Assembly: GCA_045617225.1 (NCBI GenBank)
Contig: JAZLIC010000035.1
Span: 1-15,026 of the forward strand
Direction of reading: 5' to 3'
From: JAZLIC01 sp045617225
Lineage (GTDB): Bacteria > Bacillota > Clostridia > Monoglobales > Monoglobaceae
Length of the DNA stretch: 15,026 nucleotides
Positions 7,162 to 14,062 of this stretch are shown in pieces; position 1 is the first letter of the stretch, and each line of letters starts with the position of its first letter. Made by a program: the position numbers and the translations under genes. The notes beneath the pieces were generated by a model. That model had not been told where the DNA came from, did no database searches, and saw only the letters and a list, made by a program, of their open reading frames with translations.

Positions 7162-7476
7162 TTGTACCAGAATAAAGATTTAACCAAAATTAAAAATACA
7201 TTGTCCGATAATGTTGGCCGTAAGGTAAAGTTGACTTCCAAGAAAGGCAGGAAGCAGTATGTTACAAGAAAGGGCGTTATAGAAAGTATCTATCCGAGTA
7301 TTTTTACGGTTAAGCTTGACACCGAAGGCGAAATCTTTACTAACGAAAGACGTGTATCGTACAGTTATGCAGACATTCTTACACGTTCTGTTGACATCGT
7401 AATTTGCACACCTGATACTGCTGCAAAAGCTGAGGCGGAAACGGCGGAGGAAGTTGCAGAGGAAGTTGCCGAATAA
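7162..7476 (+). CDS. veg: Veg family protein
   Basis: Veg is a small, abundant protein of Firmicutes, linked in Bacillus subtilis to biofilm gene control and spore outgrowth; its molecular action is unclear. The 104-aa product matches the family: LTKIKNTLSDNVGRKVKL, KGRKQYVTRKGVIESIYPSI and the hallmark RRVSYSYADILT. The last 25 residues are an Ala/Glu-rich tail (ending EEVAEEVAE) beyond the usual end of about 85-90 aa. TTG 7162 is chosen because AGAGGTG (7149-7155) lies 6 nt upstream; the in-frame GTG at 7153 is inside that ribosome-binding site. The gene has its own promoter and terminator. Confidence 0.92.
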   Translation: MYQNKDLTKIKNTLSDNVGRKVKLTSKKGRKQYVTRKGVIESIYPSIFTVKLDTEGEIFTNERRVSYSYADILTRSVDIVICTPDTAAKAEAETAEEVAEEVAE

Positions 7477-7489
7477 TTTATTGATTATA

Positions 7490-7521
7490 AAGAGCGTTGC
7501 CATTGTGCAACGCTCTTTTTG
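7490..7521 (+). terminator. Rho-independent terminator after veg
   Basis: AAGAGCGTTGC (7490-7500) pairs with GCAACGCTCTT (7507-7517) over a 6-nt loop, followed by a T run. It separates veg from spmA. Confidence 0.92.
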
Positions 7522-7567
7522 CATATTACGGATTTTTCCTAAATATATTTTAGCAGAGGGTGGTTTA

Positions 7568-8149
7568 ATGCTGAATTATATATGGGGCGGAATGATTTTA
7601 ATATCCCTTTTGGTGTCCGCATTTACGGGCAGAATAGAAGCGACCTCTGCGGCAGCACTTTCCGGGGCGGCAGACGGCGTGCAGATGTGCATTACACTTC
7701 TTGGCATAATGTGCCTGTGGACAGGAATTGCACATATAGGCTCTCGTGCAGGTATGGTAAAGATAATGGCAAAAATTTTGACGCCGATTACGTCTTTTAT
7801 ATTTCCAAAGATAAAAGGTGACTCAAAGGCGATGGGAAGTATAGTGATGAATGTGACTGCTAACCTTTTGGGAATGGGAAATGCGGCAACACCGCTCGGC
7901 ATAAAGGCGATGGAGGAGCTTCATACGATAAACAAGTATTCGTCTACCGCTTCCGATGCTATGTGTATGTTTGTGGTTTTAAACACCGCATCAATCCAAC
8001 TTATTCCCACTACAATAATTTCGCTGAGGCAGGCGTATGGCTCTGCTGAGCCAACATCTGTCATTCTGCCTATATGGCTTGTAAGTATAGCCGCTCTTAC
8101 AGTGGGAATAACTGCGGCAAAAATCTTTGAGAGGAAAGATAGATTGTGA
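7568..8149 (+). CDS. spmA: Spore maturation protein A (SpmA)
   Basis: SpmA acts with SpmB in forespore core dehydration and hence spore heat resistance; both are nucleoside-recognition/gate-domain membrane proteins. The 193-aa product matches the roughly 196-aa Bacillus protein along its length. Landmarks are the N-terminal membrane segment after MLNYIWGG, NLLGMGNAATPLGIKAMEEL in the centre, and LNTASIQLIPTTIISLRQAY. The gate motif GMGNAATPLG is intact. ATG 7568 follows a GAGGGTGG ribosome-binding site (7556-7563). A longer frame reading through the veg terminator is not plausible. The stop codon region is contiguous with spmB. No clear SigE, SigF or SigG promoter was recognised in the short gap before the gene. 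Confidence 0.95.
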   Translation: MLNYIWGGMILISLLVSAFTGRIEATSAAALSGAADGVQMCITLLGIMCLWTGIAHIGSRAGMVKIMAKILTPITSFIFPKIKGDSKAMGSIVMNVTANLLGMGNAATPLGIKAMEELHTINKYSSTASDAMCMFVVLNTASIQLIPTTIISLRQAYGSAEPTSVILPIWLVSIAALTVGITAAKIFERKDRL

Positions 8150-8160
8150 GGAGCATTTCT

Positions 8161-8664
8161 GTGCTTGCGGTGCCGATTATGATTGGCGGAATTATTTTAT
8201 TTGGAATGGTACGTAAGGTAGATGTGTACGATTGCTTTGCAGAGGGCGCAAGAGAGGGAGGCAAAAGTCTGATTAGAATTCTGCCGCCGCTTATAGGACT
8301 TATGGTGGCGATAAGTATGTTCAGAGCAAGCGGCGCTCTTGAACTTCTGACAAGGCTTTTGTCGCCCGTGACAAAATTGATTAAAATGCCTGACGGTGTT
8401 CTGCCTCTTGCGCTTTTGCGTCCGATTTCGGGCAGTGCGTCAACCGCCGTTGTGACGGATATTTTTAAAACATACGGGCCGGACTCCATTCAAGGAAAAA
8501 TTGCCTCTGTAATGATGGGTTCGACTGAAACTACGTTCTATACCGTGGCAGTATACTTTGGCGCAGTAGGAATAAAAAAAGTCCGTCATACCGTGTGCGC
8601 CGCATATCTTGCCGACCTGACAGGAATAATTCTCTCAACACTGATAGTATATAAGATGATGTAA
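8161..8664 (+). CDS. spmB: Spore maturation protein B (SpmB)
   Basis: The partner of SpmA, a forespore membrane protein needed for full spore dehydration. The 167-aa product has about four hydrophobic segments. It carries the family motifs YDCFAEGAREGGKSLIRILP, LPLALLRPISGSASTAVVTD (the gate motif), YGPDSIQGKIASVMMGSTET and VYFGAVGIKKVRHTV. GTG 8161 is preferred because AGGAG (8149-8153) lies 7 nt upstream. GTG 8146, which overlaps the spmA stop by 4 nt (GTGA), is a real alternative and would add five residues. Cotranscribed with spmA. No terminator lies immediately downstream; the first one is at about 8931-8966. Confidence 0.94.
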   Translation: MLAVPIMIGGIILFGMVRKVDVYDCFAEGAREGGKSLIRILPPLIGLMVAISMFRASGALELLTRLLSPVTKLIKMPDGVLPLALLRPISGSASTAVVTDIFKTYGPDSIQGKIASVMMGSTETTFYTVAVYFGAVGIKKVRHTVCAAYLADLTGIILSTLIVYKMM

Positions 8665-8678
8665 TGTTTATGGGCATA

Positions 8679-8908
8679 TTCCTTGCCCTATATAGTAGGG
8701 CAGGGGCTTGCCCCTACCGCTCTCTCAAAGACGGACATAAATCTTGCACAATAATCCGAAAAACAAATTTTTTTAAATTCATTGCCCAAGCCCGGTTCCG
8801 ACCTGCCGCTCCCGGTCGGCAATGTAAAAATTTGTTTTTCGGAAACGGGCGACCACACAGGGCCGCCCCTACGATGCGTAAGATTGCAATGAAAAATTTG
8901 TTTTTCGC
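8679..8908. repeat. Composite intergenic repeat, copy 2, with an extra right-hand module
   Basis: This fills most of the 309-bp gap between the convergent spmB and hydrogenase genes. Module one (8695-8754) matches 2956-3016 in the same orientation. The 89-bp inverted-repeat element (8755-8843) has exactly the length of copy 1, but its interior is reversed: 8800-8824 is the reverse complement of 3036-3060. A further module (8843-8874) contains AAACGGGCGACCACACAG and GCCGCCCCTACG. A third AAAAATTTGTTTTTCG end (8893-8908) is followed by CAAATGGTCGTCC, a degenerate repeat of 8843-8855. No credible protein is encoded. Confidence 0.8.
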
Positions 8909-8930
8909 AAATGGTCGTCCATATCGACAC

Positions 8931-8966
8931 AAAAAAGGTCGGTGGAAAATCCACCGACCTTTTTAT
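8931..8966 (-). terminator. Terminator of the hydrogenase operon, probably bidirectional
   Basis: GGTCGGTGG (8937-8945) and CCACCGACC (8951-8959) form a perfect 9-bp stem. On the - strand it is followed by TTTTTT and lies just after the hydrogenase stop codon. On the + strand the same stem is followed by TTTTT and could end spmAB transcripts. Confidence 0.9.
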
Positions 8967-8973
8967 GACTAAG

Positions 8974-10713
8974 TTAGAACTTAGGTCTTTCGTGATAGTG
9001 TGTATGCAAAAGCTCATGTGCCTTATGTGAACCCGGCTCGCCAAAGAAGTCTTTGTATAAAAGCTGAATATCAGGGTTCTCGTGGCTCTTACGGATTTTG
9101 CTGTTTGCATCTTCGCTGTACAGTGCCTTTGCACGCTCAGCTTTGAGGTTAATCTTCATCTGAGTTCTTGCATTTACGATTGGCTGACCGCCTCCCGTTA
9201 CGCAACCACCCGGGCAAGCCATAATCTCGATGAACTCGTAATTAGCTTTGCCTTCACGGATACTGTTGAGCAACTTTCTTGCATTGCCGAGGCCGTGTGC
9301 GATTGCAACACGAACATCCATACCGCCAACATTAACGGTAGCTTCCTTGATGCCCTCTGTGCCTCTTACTGCCTCGAAGTCAATATTGTCAAGCGGCTTT
9401 CCGTCAAGGACTTCTGCAACTGTACGAAGTGCAGCTTCCATAACACCGCCTGTTGCACCGAAGATAACGCCGGCACCGCTGGCTTCTTCAAACGGATTGT
9501 CGAATAATTCGTCAGGAAGTTCATTAAAGTTAATGCCTGCCTGCTTAATCATTCTTGCAAGCTCTCTTGTAGAGATAACGATATCAACATCACGGTTGCC
9601 GTAAGCCTCCATCTCCTCACGTCCGCATTCAAACTTCTTTGCAACACAAGGCATAACAGAAACATTAACAATCTTTTTAGGGTCAATGCCATTCTTTTCT
9701 GCGTAGTAAGATTTAAGTACTGCACCAAACATCTGATGCGGTGACTTACAGCTTGATAAGTTGTCTAAGAAGTCAGGGAAGTTATGTTCACAGAACTTAA
9801 TCCAACCCGGGCTGCATGAAGTGATAAGAGGAAGCTTTCCGCCGTTCTTGATACGGTTGATAAGCTCTGTGCCTTCTTCCATAATGGTAAGGTCGGCAGC
9901 TGTATCTGTATCGAATGTCTTATCAAATCCCATACGCTTGAGAGCAGCGGCCATCTTGCCGGTAACAGGTGTTCCGATAGGATAACCGAACTCCTCACCG
10001 AGTGCGGCACGAACTGCAGGAGCAGTCTGTACAATAACATACTTGTCGGGGTCTGCGATTGCGTCCCAAACCAAGTCGGTGCTGTCCTTTTCGTGCAGAG
10101 CGCCAACAGGACAAGCTGCGATACACTGACCGCAGTTTACACAAGGAACTTCTGCAAGTGACTTGTTAAACGGTGAAGCGATTGTTGTCTTAAAACCTCT
10201 TTCGGTAGCGTCAATTACGCCAACAGTCTGTACCTCTTTACATACATTTATACAACGACGGCAAAGTACGCACTTGTTATTATCTCTAACGATTGACGGC
10301 GAAAGGTCATCAATCTTATGTTCATTGCGTACGCCTTCAAATTCAATATCTCTAACGCCCAATTCTTCGGCAAGAGTCTGAAGCTCACAGTTCTGGTTTC
10401 TAACACATGTTAAGCACTTTCTGTCATGGTTAGATAAAAGCAATTCAAGTGTTACCTTTCTTGATTTACGAACCTTAGGTGTGTTGGTGAATACCTCCAA
10501 ACCCTCGGAAACCGGGTAAACACAAGCGGTTTGCAAGTTGCGTGCGCCTTTTACTTCAACTACGCACATTCTGCAGGAGCCTGTTGCGCTTATATCCTTC
10601 AGATAGCAGAGAGTCGGAATATTGATACCGGCTTCGGTAGCTGCTTGAAGAACGGTATAATTGTTAGGCACGCTCATTTCCTGACCGTTAATTTTAATTG
10701 TTACATTTTCCAT
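8974..10713 (-). CDS. hndD: [FeFe]-hydrogenase catalytic subunit, HndD/HydA type
   Basis: Catalytic subunit of a multimeric cytoplasmic [FeFe]-hydrogenase exchanging electrons between H2/H+ and the NuoF-like partner. Length is 579 aa. From the N-terminus: a [2Fe-2S] domain (C36, C47, C50, C64), a His-Cys3 [4Fe-4S] motif (H96, C100, C103, C109), two [4Fe-4S] ferredoxin motifs (C148/C151/C154/C158 and C191/C194/C197/C201), then the H-cluster domain. L1 is TSCSPGW (298-304), L2 is MPCVAKKFE (354-362), and L3 is IMACPGGCVTGGGQP (497-511). The C-terminal small-subunit region (RKSHENP to HKAHELLHTHY) is fused. L1 is odd: the usual motif is TSCCPGW, and the Cys that normally ligates the [4Fe-4S] part of the H-cluster aligns with Ser301. 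ATG 10713 follows a purine-rich AGGGGGAG ribosome-binding site. Last gene of the operon, 18 nt after the NuoF-like gene. Confidence 0.95.
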   Translation of the reverse strand: MENVTIKINGQEMSVPNNYTVLQAATEAGINIPTLCYLKDISATGSCRMCVVEVKGARNLQTACVYPVSEGLEVFTNTPKVRKSRKVTLELLLSNHDRKCLTCVRNQNCELQTLAEELGVRDIEFEGVRNEHKIDDLSPSIVRDNNKCVLCRRCINVCKEVQTVGVIDATERGFKTTIASPFNKSLAEVPCVNCGQCIAACPVGALHEKDSTDLVWDAIADPDKYVIVQTAPAVRAALGEEFGYPIGTPVTGKMAAALKRMGFDKTFDTDTAADLTIMEEGTELINRIKNGGKLPLITSCSPGWIKFCEHNFPDFLDNLSSCKSPHQMFGAVLKSYYAEKNGIDPKKIVNVSVMPCVAKKFECGREEMEAYGNRDVDIVISTRELARMIKQAGINFNELPDELFDNPFEEASGAGVIFGATGGVMEAALRTVAEVLDGKPLDNIDFEAVRGTEGIKEATVNVGGMDVRVAIAHGLGNARKLLNSIREGKANYEFIEIMACPGGCVTGGGQPIVNARTQMKINLKAERAKALYSEDANSKIRKSHENPDIQLLYKDFFGEPGSHKAHELLHTHYHERPKF

Positions 10714-10731
10714 TTCTATCTCCCCCTATCC

Positions 10732-12525
10732 TTATTTCTTAATTGCCTTAAACGGACACTTCTCAATACAAGCACCGCACTTGATACACTTGTTAGGATC
10801 AATAGAGTGCGGACTCTTTACTTCGCCTGAAATAGCGCCGACAGGACATTGCTTTTTACAAAGACCGCAACCTTTACAAAGGCTTGCGTCAATCTTTATC
10901 TGAGTAAGTGCCTTACATACGCCGGCAGGACAAACCTTATCACGAACGTGTGCAATATACTCATCCTTAAAGTACCTGAGTGTAGATAGAACAGGGTTAG
11001 GTGCTGTCTGTCCAAGACCGCAAAGTGAACCTGCCTTAATGCTTTCTGCCAATTCTTCAAGACGGTCAAGATCTTCCATAGTACCCTTACCTTCAGTAAT
11101 CTTTGTCAAAATTTCAAGCAAACGCTTTGTACCGATACGACAAGGTGTACACTTACCGCAGGACTCATCAACTGTGAATTCAAGGAAGAACTTAGCGATA
11201 TCTACCATACAGTTGTCCTCGTCCATAACAATCAAACCGCCGGAACCCATCATAGAGCCAATCTCCATAAGTGAGTCATAGTCAATCGGTGTATCAATGA
11301 GTGATGCAGGGATACATCCGCCGGAAGGACCGCCTGTCTGTGCAGCCTTAAATTTCTTGCCGTTCGGAATACCTCCGCCGATATCCTCAACGATTTCACG
11401 GAGAGTTGTACCCATCGGGATTTCAACCAATCCTGTGTTGTTAATCTTACCACCGAGAGCAAATACCTTTGTACCCTTGCTCTTTTCTGTACCGATTCCC
11501 TTAAACCATTCTGAACCGTTTAAGATAATCTGACAGATGTTTGCATAAGTTTCTACATTGTTAAGAAGTGTAGGACAAGCCCAAAGTCCCTTAACCGCAG
11601 GGAACGGAGGACGGTTTCTCGGCTCGCCTCTCTTACCCTCAATAGAAGTAAGAAGTGCAGTTTCCTCACCGCAAACGAATGCACCTGCACCTAAACGCAA
11701 GTCTAAATCAAAGTCAAAGCCTGTATCAAAGATGTTCTTGCCCAAAAGTCCGTATTCCTTAGCCTGCTCAATAGCAATTCTAAGACGCTTTACTGCGATA
11801 GGATACTCGGCACGGATATATATATAACCTTGATTTGCACCTACTGCATAGCCGGCAATAGCCATAGCTTCGATAACGCTGTGTGGGTCACCCTCCAAGA
11901 CACTTCTGTCCATAAATGCACCCGGGTCGCCTTCGTCGGCGTTACAGCAAACATATTTCTGTTCGCCTTCCGAATTTGCGGTAAACTGCCATTTAAGACC
12001 TGTCGGGAAGCCACCGCCACCACGACCGCGAAGTCCGGAGTCTTTGATTACATCAATAACTTCCTGAGGCTTCATCTCGGTTAAAACTTTACCCAAAGCC
12101 TTGTAACCGTCAAATGCGATATATTCGTCAATATTTTCAGGGTTAATTACACCACAGTTGCGAAGTGCAATACGCAACTGCTTTTTGTAGAAGTTAACTT
12201 CGTTAAGGCTCTTAACATTAGTATCGTCCGATACTGTTTCATCATAAAGGAGACGCTTTACGATACGACCTTTAAGTAAATGTTCTTCTACGATTTCTTT
12301 TACGTCTTCTACCTGAACACGGCTGTAAAAAGCACCTTCAGGGTAGACAATCATAACAGGGCCCAAAGCACAAAGACCAAAGCAACCTGTCTTTACAACC
12401 TTGAACTCATTTTCAAGTCCGTTTTCGGCTAACTGCTTTTCCATCTCGGCTATAATTTCTTCACTGTGTGAAGATGTACAGCCGGTACCGCCGCAGACTA
12501 AGATATGTCCTCTGGCAATATCCAT
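10732..12525 (-). CDS. hndC: NuoF-like NAD(P)H-binding flavoprotein subunit of hydrogenase, HndC/HydB type
   Basis: Diaphorase subunit that oxidises or reduces NAD(P)(H) at FMN and passes electrons to the hydrogenase. In bifurcating HydABC relatives it also couples to ferredoxin. The 597-aa product has an N-terminal thioredoxin-like [2Fe-2S] domain (C11, C16, C48, C52) and a NuoF core with RGRGGGGFPTGLKW (166-179) and CGEETALL (285-292) for FMN/NAD binding. An SLBB-like region (about 365-430) follows, then the NuoF [4Fe-4S] motif (C456, C459, C462, C502) and a C-terminal two-cluster ferredoxin (C550/C553/C556/C560 and C580/C583/C586/C590). ATG 12525 has AAAGGA 9 nt upstream; an earlier ATG (12534) abuts that site and a TTG (12543) precedes it. 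The bifurcating versus simple NADP-reducing type cannot be settled here. Confidence 0.95.
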   Translation of the reverse strand: MDIARGHILVCGGTGCTSSHSEEIIAEMEKQLAENGLENEFKVVKTGCFGLCALGPVMIVYPEGAFYSRVQVEDVKEIVEEHLLKGRIVKRLLYDETVSDDTNVKSLNEVNFYKKQLRIALRNCGVINPENIDEYIAFDGYKALGKVLTEMKPQEVIDVIKDSGLRGRGGGGFPTGLKWQFTANSEGEQKYVCCNADEGDPGAFMDRSVLEGDPHSVIEAMAIAGYAVGANQGYIYIRAEYPIAVKRLRIAIEQAKEYGLLGKNIFDTGFDFDLDLRLGAGAFVCGEETALLTSIEGKRGEPRNRPPFPAVKGLWACPTLLNNVETYANICQIILNGSEWFKGIGTEKSKGTKVFALGGKINNTGLVEIPMGTTLREIVEDIGGGIPNGKKFKAAQTGGPSGGCIPASLIDTPIDYDSLMEIGSMMGSGGLIVMDEDNCMVDIAKFFLEFTVDESCGKCTPCRIGTKRLLEILTKITEGKGTMEDLDRLEELAESIKAGSLCGLGQTAPNPVLSTLRYFKDEYIAHVRDKVCPAGVCKALTQIKIDASLCKGCGLCKKQCPVGAISGEVKSPHSIDPNKCIKCGACIEKCPFKAIKK

Positions 12526-12559
12526 TTTTATCATTCCTTTCAAGTGTATTTGATAGGTG

Positions 12560-12928
12560 CTATTTCTCTACTGCACCGACAGTATATTCCATAACAGGTC
12601 TGCCGTTAACAATGTGTTCTGCAACAACCTTTGCAGCCTTTTCGGCAGTCATCTTAATATAAGTAACTTTTTCGCCATCAGGTGAGAAAATCTCAACGAT
12701 AGGCTCTAAGCGGCACATGCCGATACAACCTGTCTGTGTAACGGTAACGCCGTCTAACTTGCGCTTTGCGATTTCTTCAACAAAAGCATTCATTACAGGG
12801 CGTGCGCCTGCGGCAATACCGCAAGTAGCCATACCTACAACAACACGAGTGCTTCCGCTTTCTGTACGCATATTAACTTTGCTTAAAGTTTTGTTTCTTA
12901 TTGCTTCCAAATCAGCTAAACTCTTCAT
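12560..12928 (-). CDS. hndB: Thioredoxin-like ferredoxin subunit, HndB type
   Basis: A 122-aa thioredoxin-fold [2Fe-2S]-type protein matching HndB of NADP-reducing hydrogenase operons, expected to be part of the electron chain or complex. Residues 28-50 hold MATCGIAAGARPV and residues 64-74 hold TQTGCIGMCRLEP. Only three cysteines exist (C36, C68, C72). The usual second Cys of the CxxxxC pair is replaced by Ala, so a standard four-Cys cluster cannot form within the monomer. ATG 12928 is preceded by GAGGAG with an 8-nt spacer. It lies between the HATPase gene and the NuoF-like gene, in the same orientation, 34 nt before the latter. It could serve a structural or atypically liganded role. Confidence 0.9.
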   Translation of the reverse strand: MKSLADLEAIRNKTLSKVNMRTESGSTRVVVGMATCGIAAGARPVMNAFVEEIAKRKLDGVTVTQTGCIGMCRLEPIVEIFSPDGEKVTYIKMTAEKAAKVVAEHIVNGRPVMEYTVGAVEK

Positions 12929-12962
12929 AGGTTTATCTCCTCTCTAAATTTGTTTTACGCTT

Positions 12963-13502
12963 TTAATAAAGCTCCGCTTCGTTTTCTTTTAAGAATTCCG
13001 AAAGCCAAAGTGTGACATCAGGTTCCTTAAAAGAAACGTCGCCTAAAATCCCCCTTATTTCACGAGTGTCCAAGGTGTACTCGCTATCATCTTTTTGATG
13101 GTGATAAAGGAAGTCTGTTGTTTCATAGGACGTTAAAAGTCCGAGCATTGTTTCCGCCATATCTCCAAGCGGTTGCCTGTCAATGTGACTGTAACCGAAT
13201 CTTGCAGTAATGGAAGTGCCTTCTCCCAAGACGGAAGTAATGTCTGTATATCCTCCCGTTGCCTCTGTTGCCGCCTTTAAAAGCGGAATGCCGAGTCCAA
13301 CCTTTCTGGTTGTGCGGCTTGTTGTAAACGGGTCGGTAACAGCTGCTAAAAATTCAGGACTCATACCCTTTCCGTTATCGGATATACAAAACTCCAAATA
13401 ATCTTCTTTTGTATTCTCTACCAAATCAAGACGAACAAGGCTTGCACCTGCCACAATTGAGTTTTGCATAATATCAAGAATGTGTAAGGAAAGTTCTGTC
13501 AT
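12963..13502 (-). CDS. Stand-alone GHKL/HATPase protein of the hydrogenase operon
   Basis: A 179-aa soluble protein with a complete GHKL ATP-binding fold: N box (HILDIMQNSIVAGA, 7-20, with Asn14), G1 box SDNGKGM (41-47), an F-box-like TDPFTTSR (56-63), G2 box VGLGIPLLK (68-76) and GEGTSITARF (93-102). There is no sensor, membrane segment or phosphoacceptor-His dimerisation domain, so it is not a classical sensor kinase. The architecture recalls anti-sigma-factor kinases and truncated histidine kinases. Similar ATPases sit between the NuoE and ferredoxin genes in other clostridial hydrogenase operons, as I recall for Clostridium thermocellum. About 70 C-terminal residues (110-179) are not recognised. 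It starts 4 nt after the NuoE-like stop, so translation is probably coupled. Function is unproven. Confidence 0.85.
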   Translation of the reverse strand: MTELSLHILDIMQNSIVAGASLVRLDLVENTKEDYLEFCISDNGKGMSPEFLAAVTDPFTTSRTTRKVGLGIPLLKAATEATGGYTDITSVLGEGTSITARFGYSHIDRQPLGDMAETMLGLLTSYETTDFLYHHQKDDSEYTLDTREIRGILGDVSFKEPDVTLWLSEFLKENEAELY

Positions 13503-13506
13503 AGCG

Positions 13507-13863
13507 TTAGTCCTGATACTTTGCCAAGATGCCTTCTACGTCGTCAACAGTCAAACGACCGTATACATCATCATTTACAGTAAGAACAGGAGCAAGACCG
13601 CAAGCACCGATACAACGTGTAGCGTCAATGGAGAATTTTCCGTCAGCTGTGCATTCGCCTACTTCGATGCCGAGAATGTTTTTAATCTTCTCTAAAATGT
13701 CGCCGCTGCCCTTAACATAGCAAGCAGTACCCAAGCAAACAGAAATCTGATATTTGCCCTTTGGGTTAAGAGAGAACTGCGTGTAGAATGTAACAATGCC
13801 ATAAATCTCTGCGAGAGGGACATCCAAACCCTCAGAAATAATTTCCTGTACTTCAATCGTCAT
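13507..13863 (-). CDS. hndA: NuoE-like [2Fe-2S] subunit of hydrogenase (HndA/HydC type), C-terminal piece of a split gene
   Basis: This 118-aa piece contains the thioredoxin-like [2Fe-2S] domain of NuoE/HndA: AEIYGIVTFYTQF (18-30), CLGTAC (43-48) and CIGAC (84-88), with C43, C48, C84 and C88 as the four expected ligands. Such subunits usually have about 155-165 aa and begin with a helical bundle. Here that bundle is encoded immediately upstream in the same frame (13864-13998) but separated by one TAA directly before this ATG. Reinitiation after UAA is possible; only a weak GGA lies 5 nt upstream. Whether the cell makes two chains, reads through, or has lost the subunit cannot be told from sequence. 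A sequencing error is also possible. The gene precedes the HATPase gene by 4 nt. Confidence 0.88.
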   Translation of the reverse strand: MTIEVQEIISEGLDVPLAEIYGIVTFYTQFSLNPKGKYQISVCLGTACYVKGSGDILEKIKNILGIEVGECTADGKFSIDATRCIGACGLAPVLTVNDDVYGRLTVDDVEGILAKYQD

Positions 13864-13998
13864 TTATCCGTAGTTTTCCTGTGCCTCATGAAGAACTGGG
13901 ATTGTTGCATCCTTTTCGCCTTTGTGGTTTGCAATTACGGCACGTAACTGTTCTTCTTGTTCTTTTGTACCCTTAAAGGTACAGGTGTTTTCACTCAT
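13864..13998 (-). CDS. N-terminal fragment of the NuoE-like subunit, 44 aa, ended by an in-frame TAA
   Basis: ATG 13998 is preceded by AGGAGG (14008-14013), the best ribosome-binding site of this operon, and encodes 44 residues beginning MSENTCTFKG and ending IPVLHEAQENYG. That ending is the NuoE/HndA motif IPVLQEAQxxYGYLP, truncated exactly before the second Tyr. The TAA at 13864-13866 occupies that Tyr codon (one base from TAT or TAC), and the frame continues into MTIEVQEIISEG of the next entry. Joined with one residue at the stop, the product would be 163 aa, normal for the family. The strong ribosome-binding site here shows that this is the original start of the subunit. Broken gene, natural split and base-call error remain open. 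Confidence 0.8.
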   Translation of the reverse strand: MSENTCTFKGTKEQEEQLRAVIANHKGEKDATIPVLHEAQENYG

Positions 13999-14062
13999 CC
14001 GTAAATAACCTCCTAATATAATAGATTCGGCAAGAGCCGTTAATTGTTTTTCAGCCTAATTA

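Noticed and set aside
7521..7552. Possible SigG-type promoter before spmA (GCATA and TATTTTA).
   Set aside because: The 20-bp spacing is too long and the -10 box would almost touch the ribosome-binding site.
7454..7567. Longer spmA start upstream at 7454.
   Set aside because: It would read through the end of veg and its terminator; ATG 7568 has a ribosome-binding site and matches SpmA length.
8664..8972. A 102-codon frame in the spmB-hydrogenase gap.
   Set aside because: It is made entirely of the composite repeat and the terminator, and repeated peptide pieces reflect DNA repeats rather than a protein.
13999..14062. Rex operator in the hydrogenase leader (AACAATTAAC on the - strand).
   Set aside because: Only one half-site-like piece is present, with no matching symmetrical half at the right spacing.
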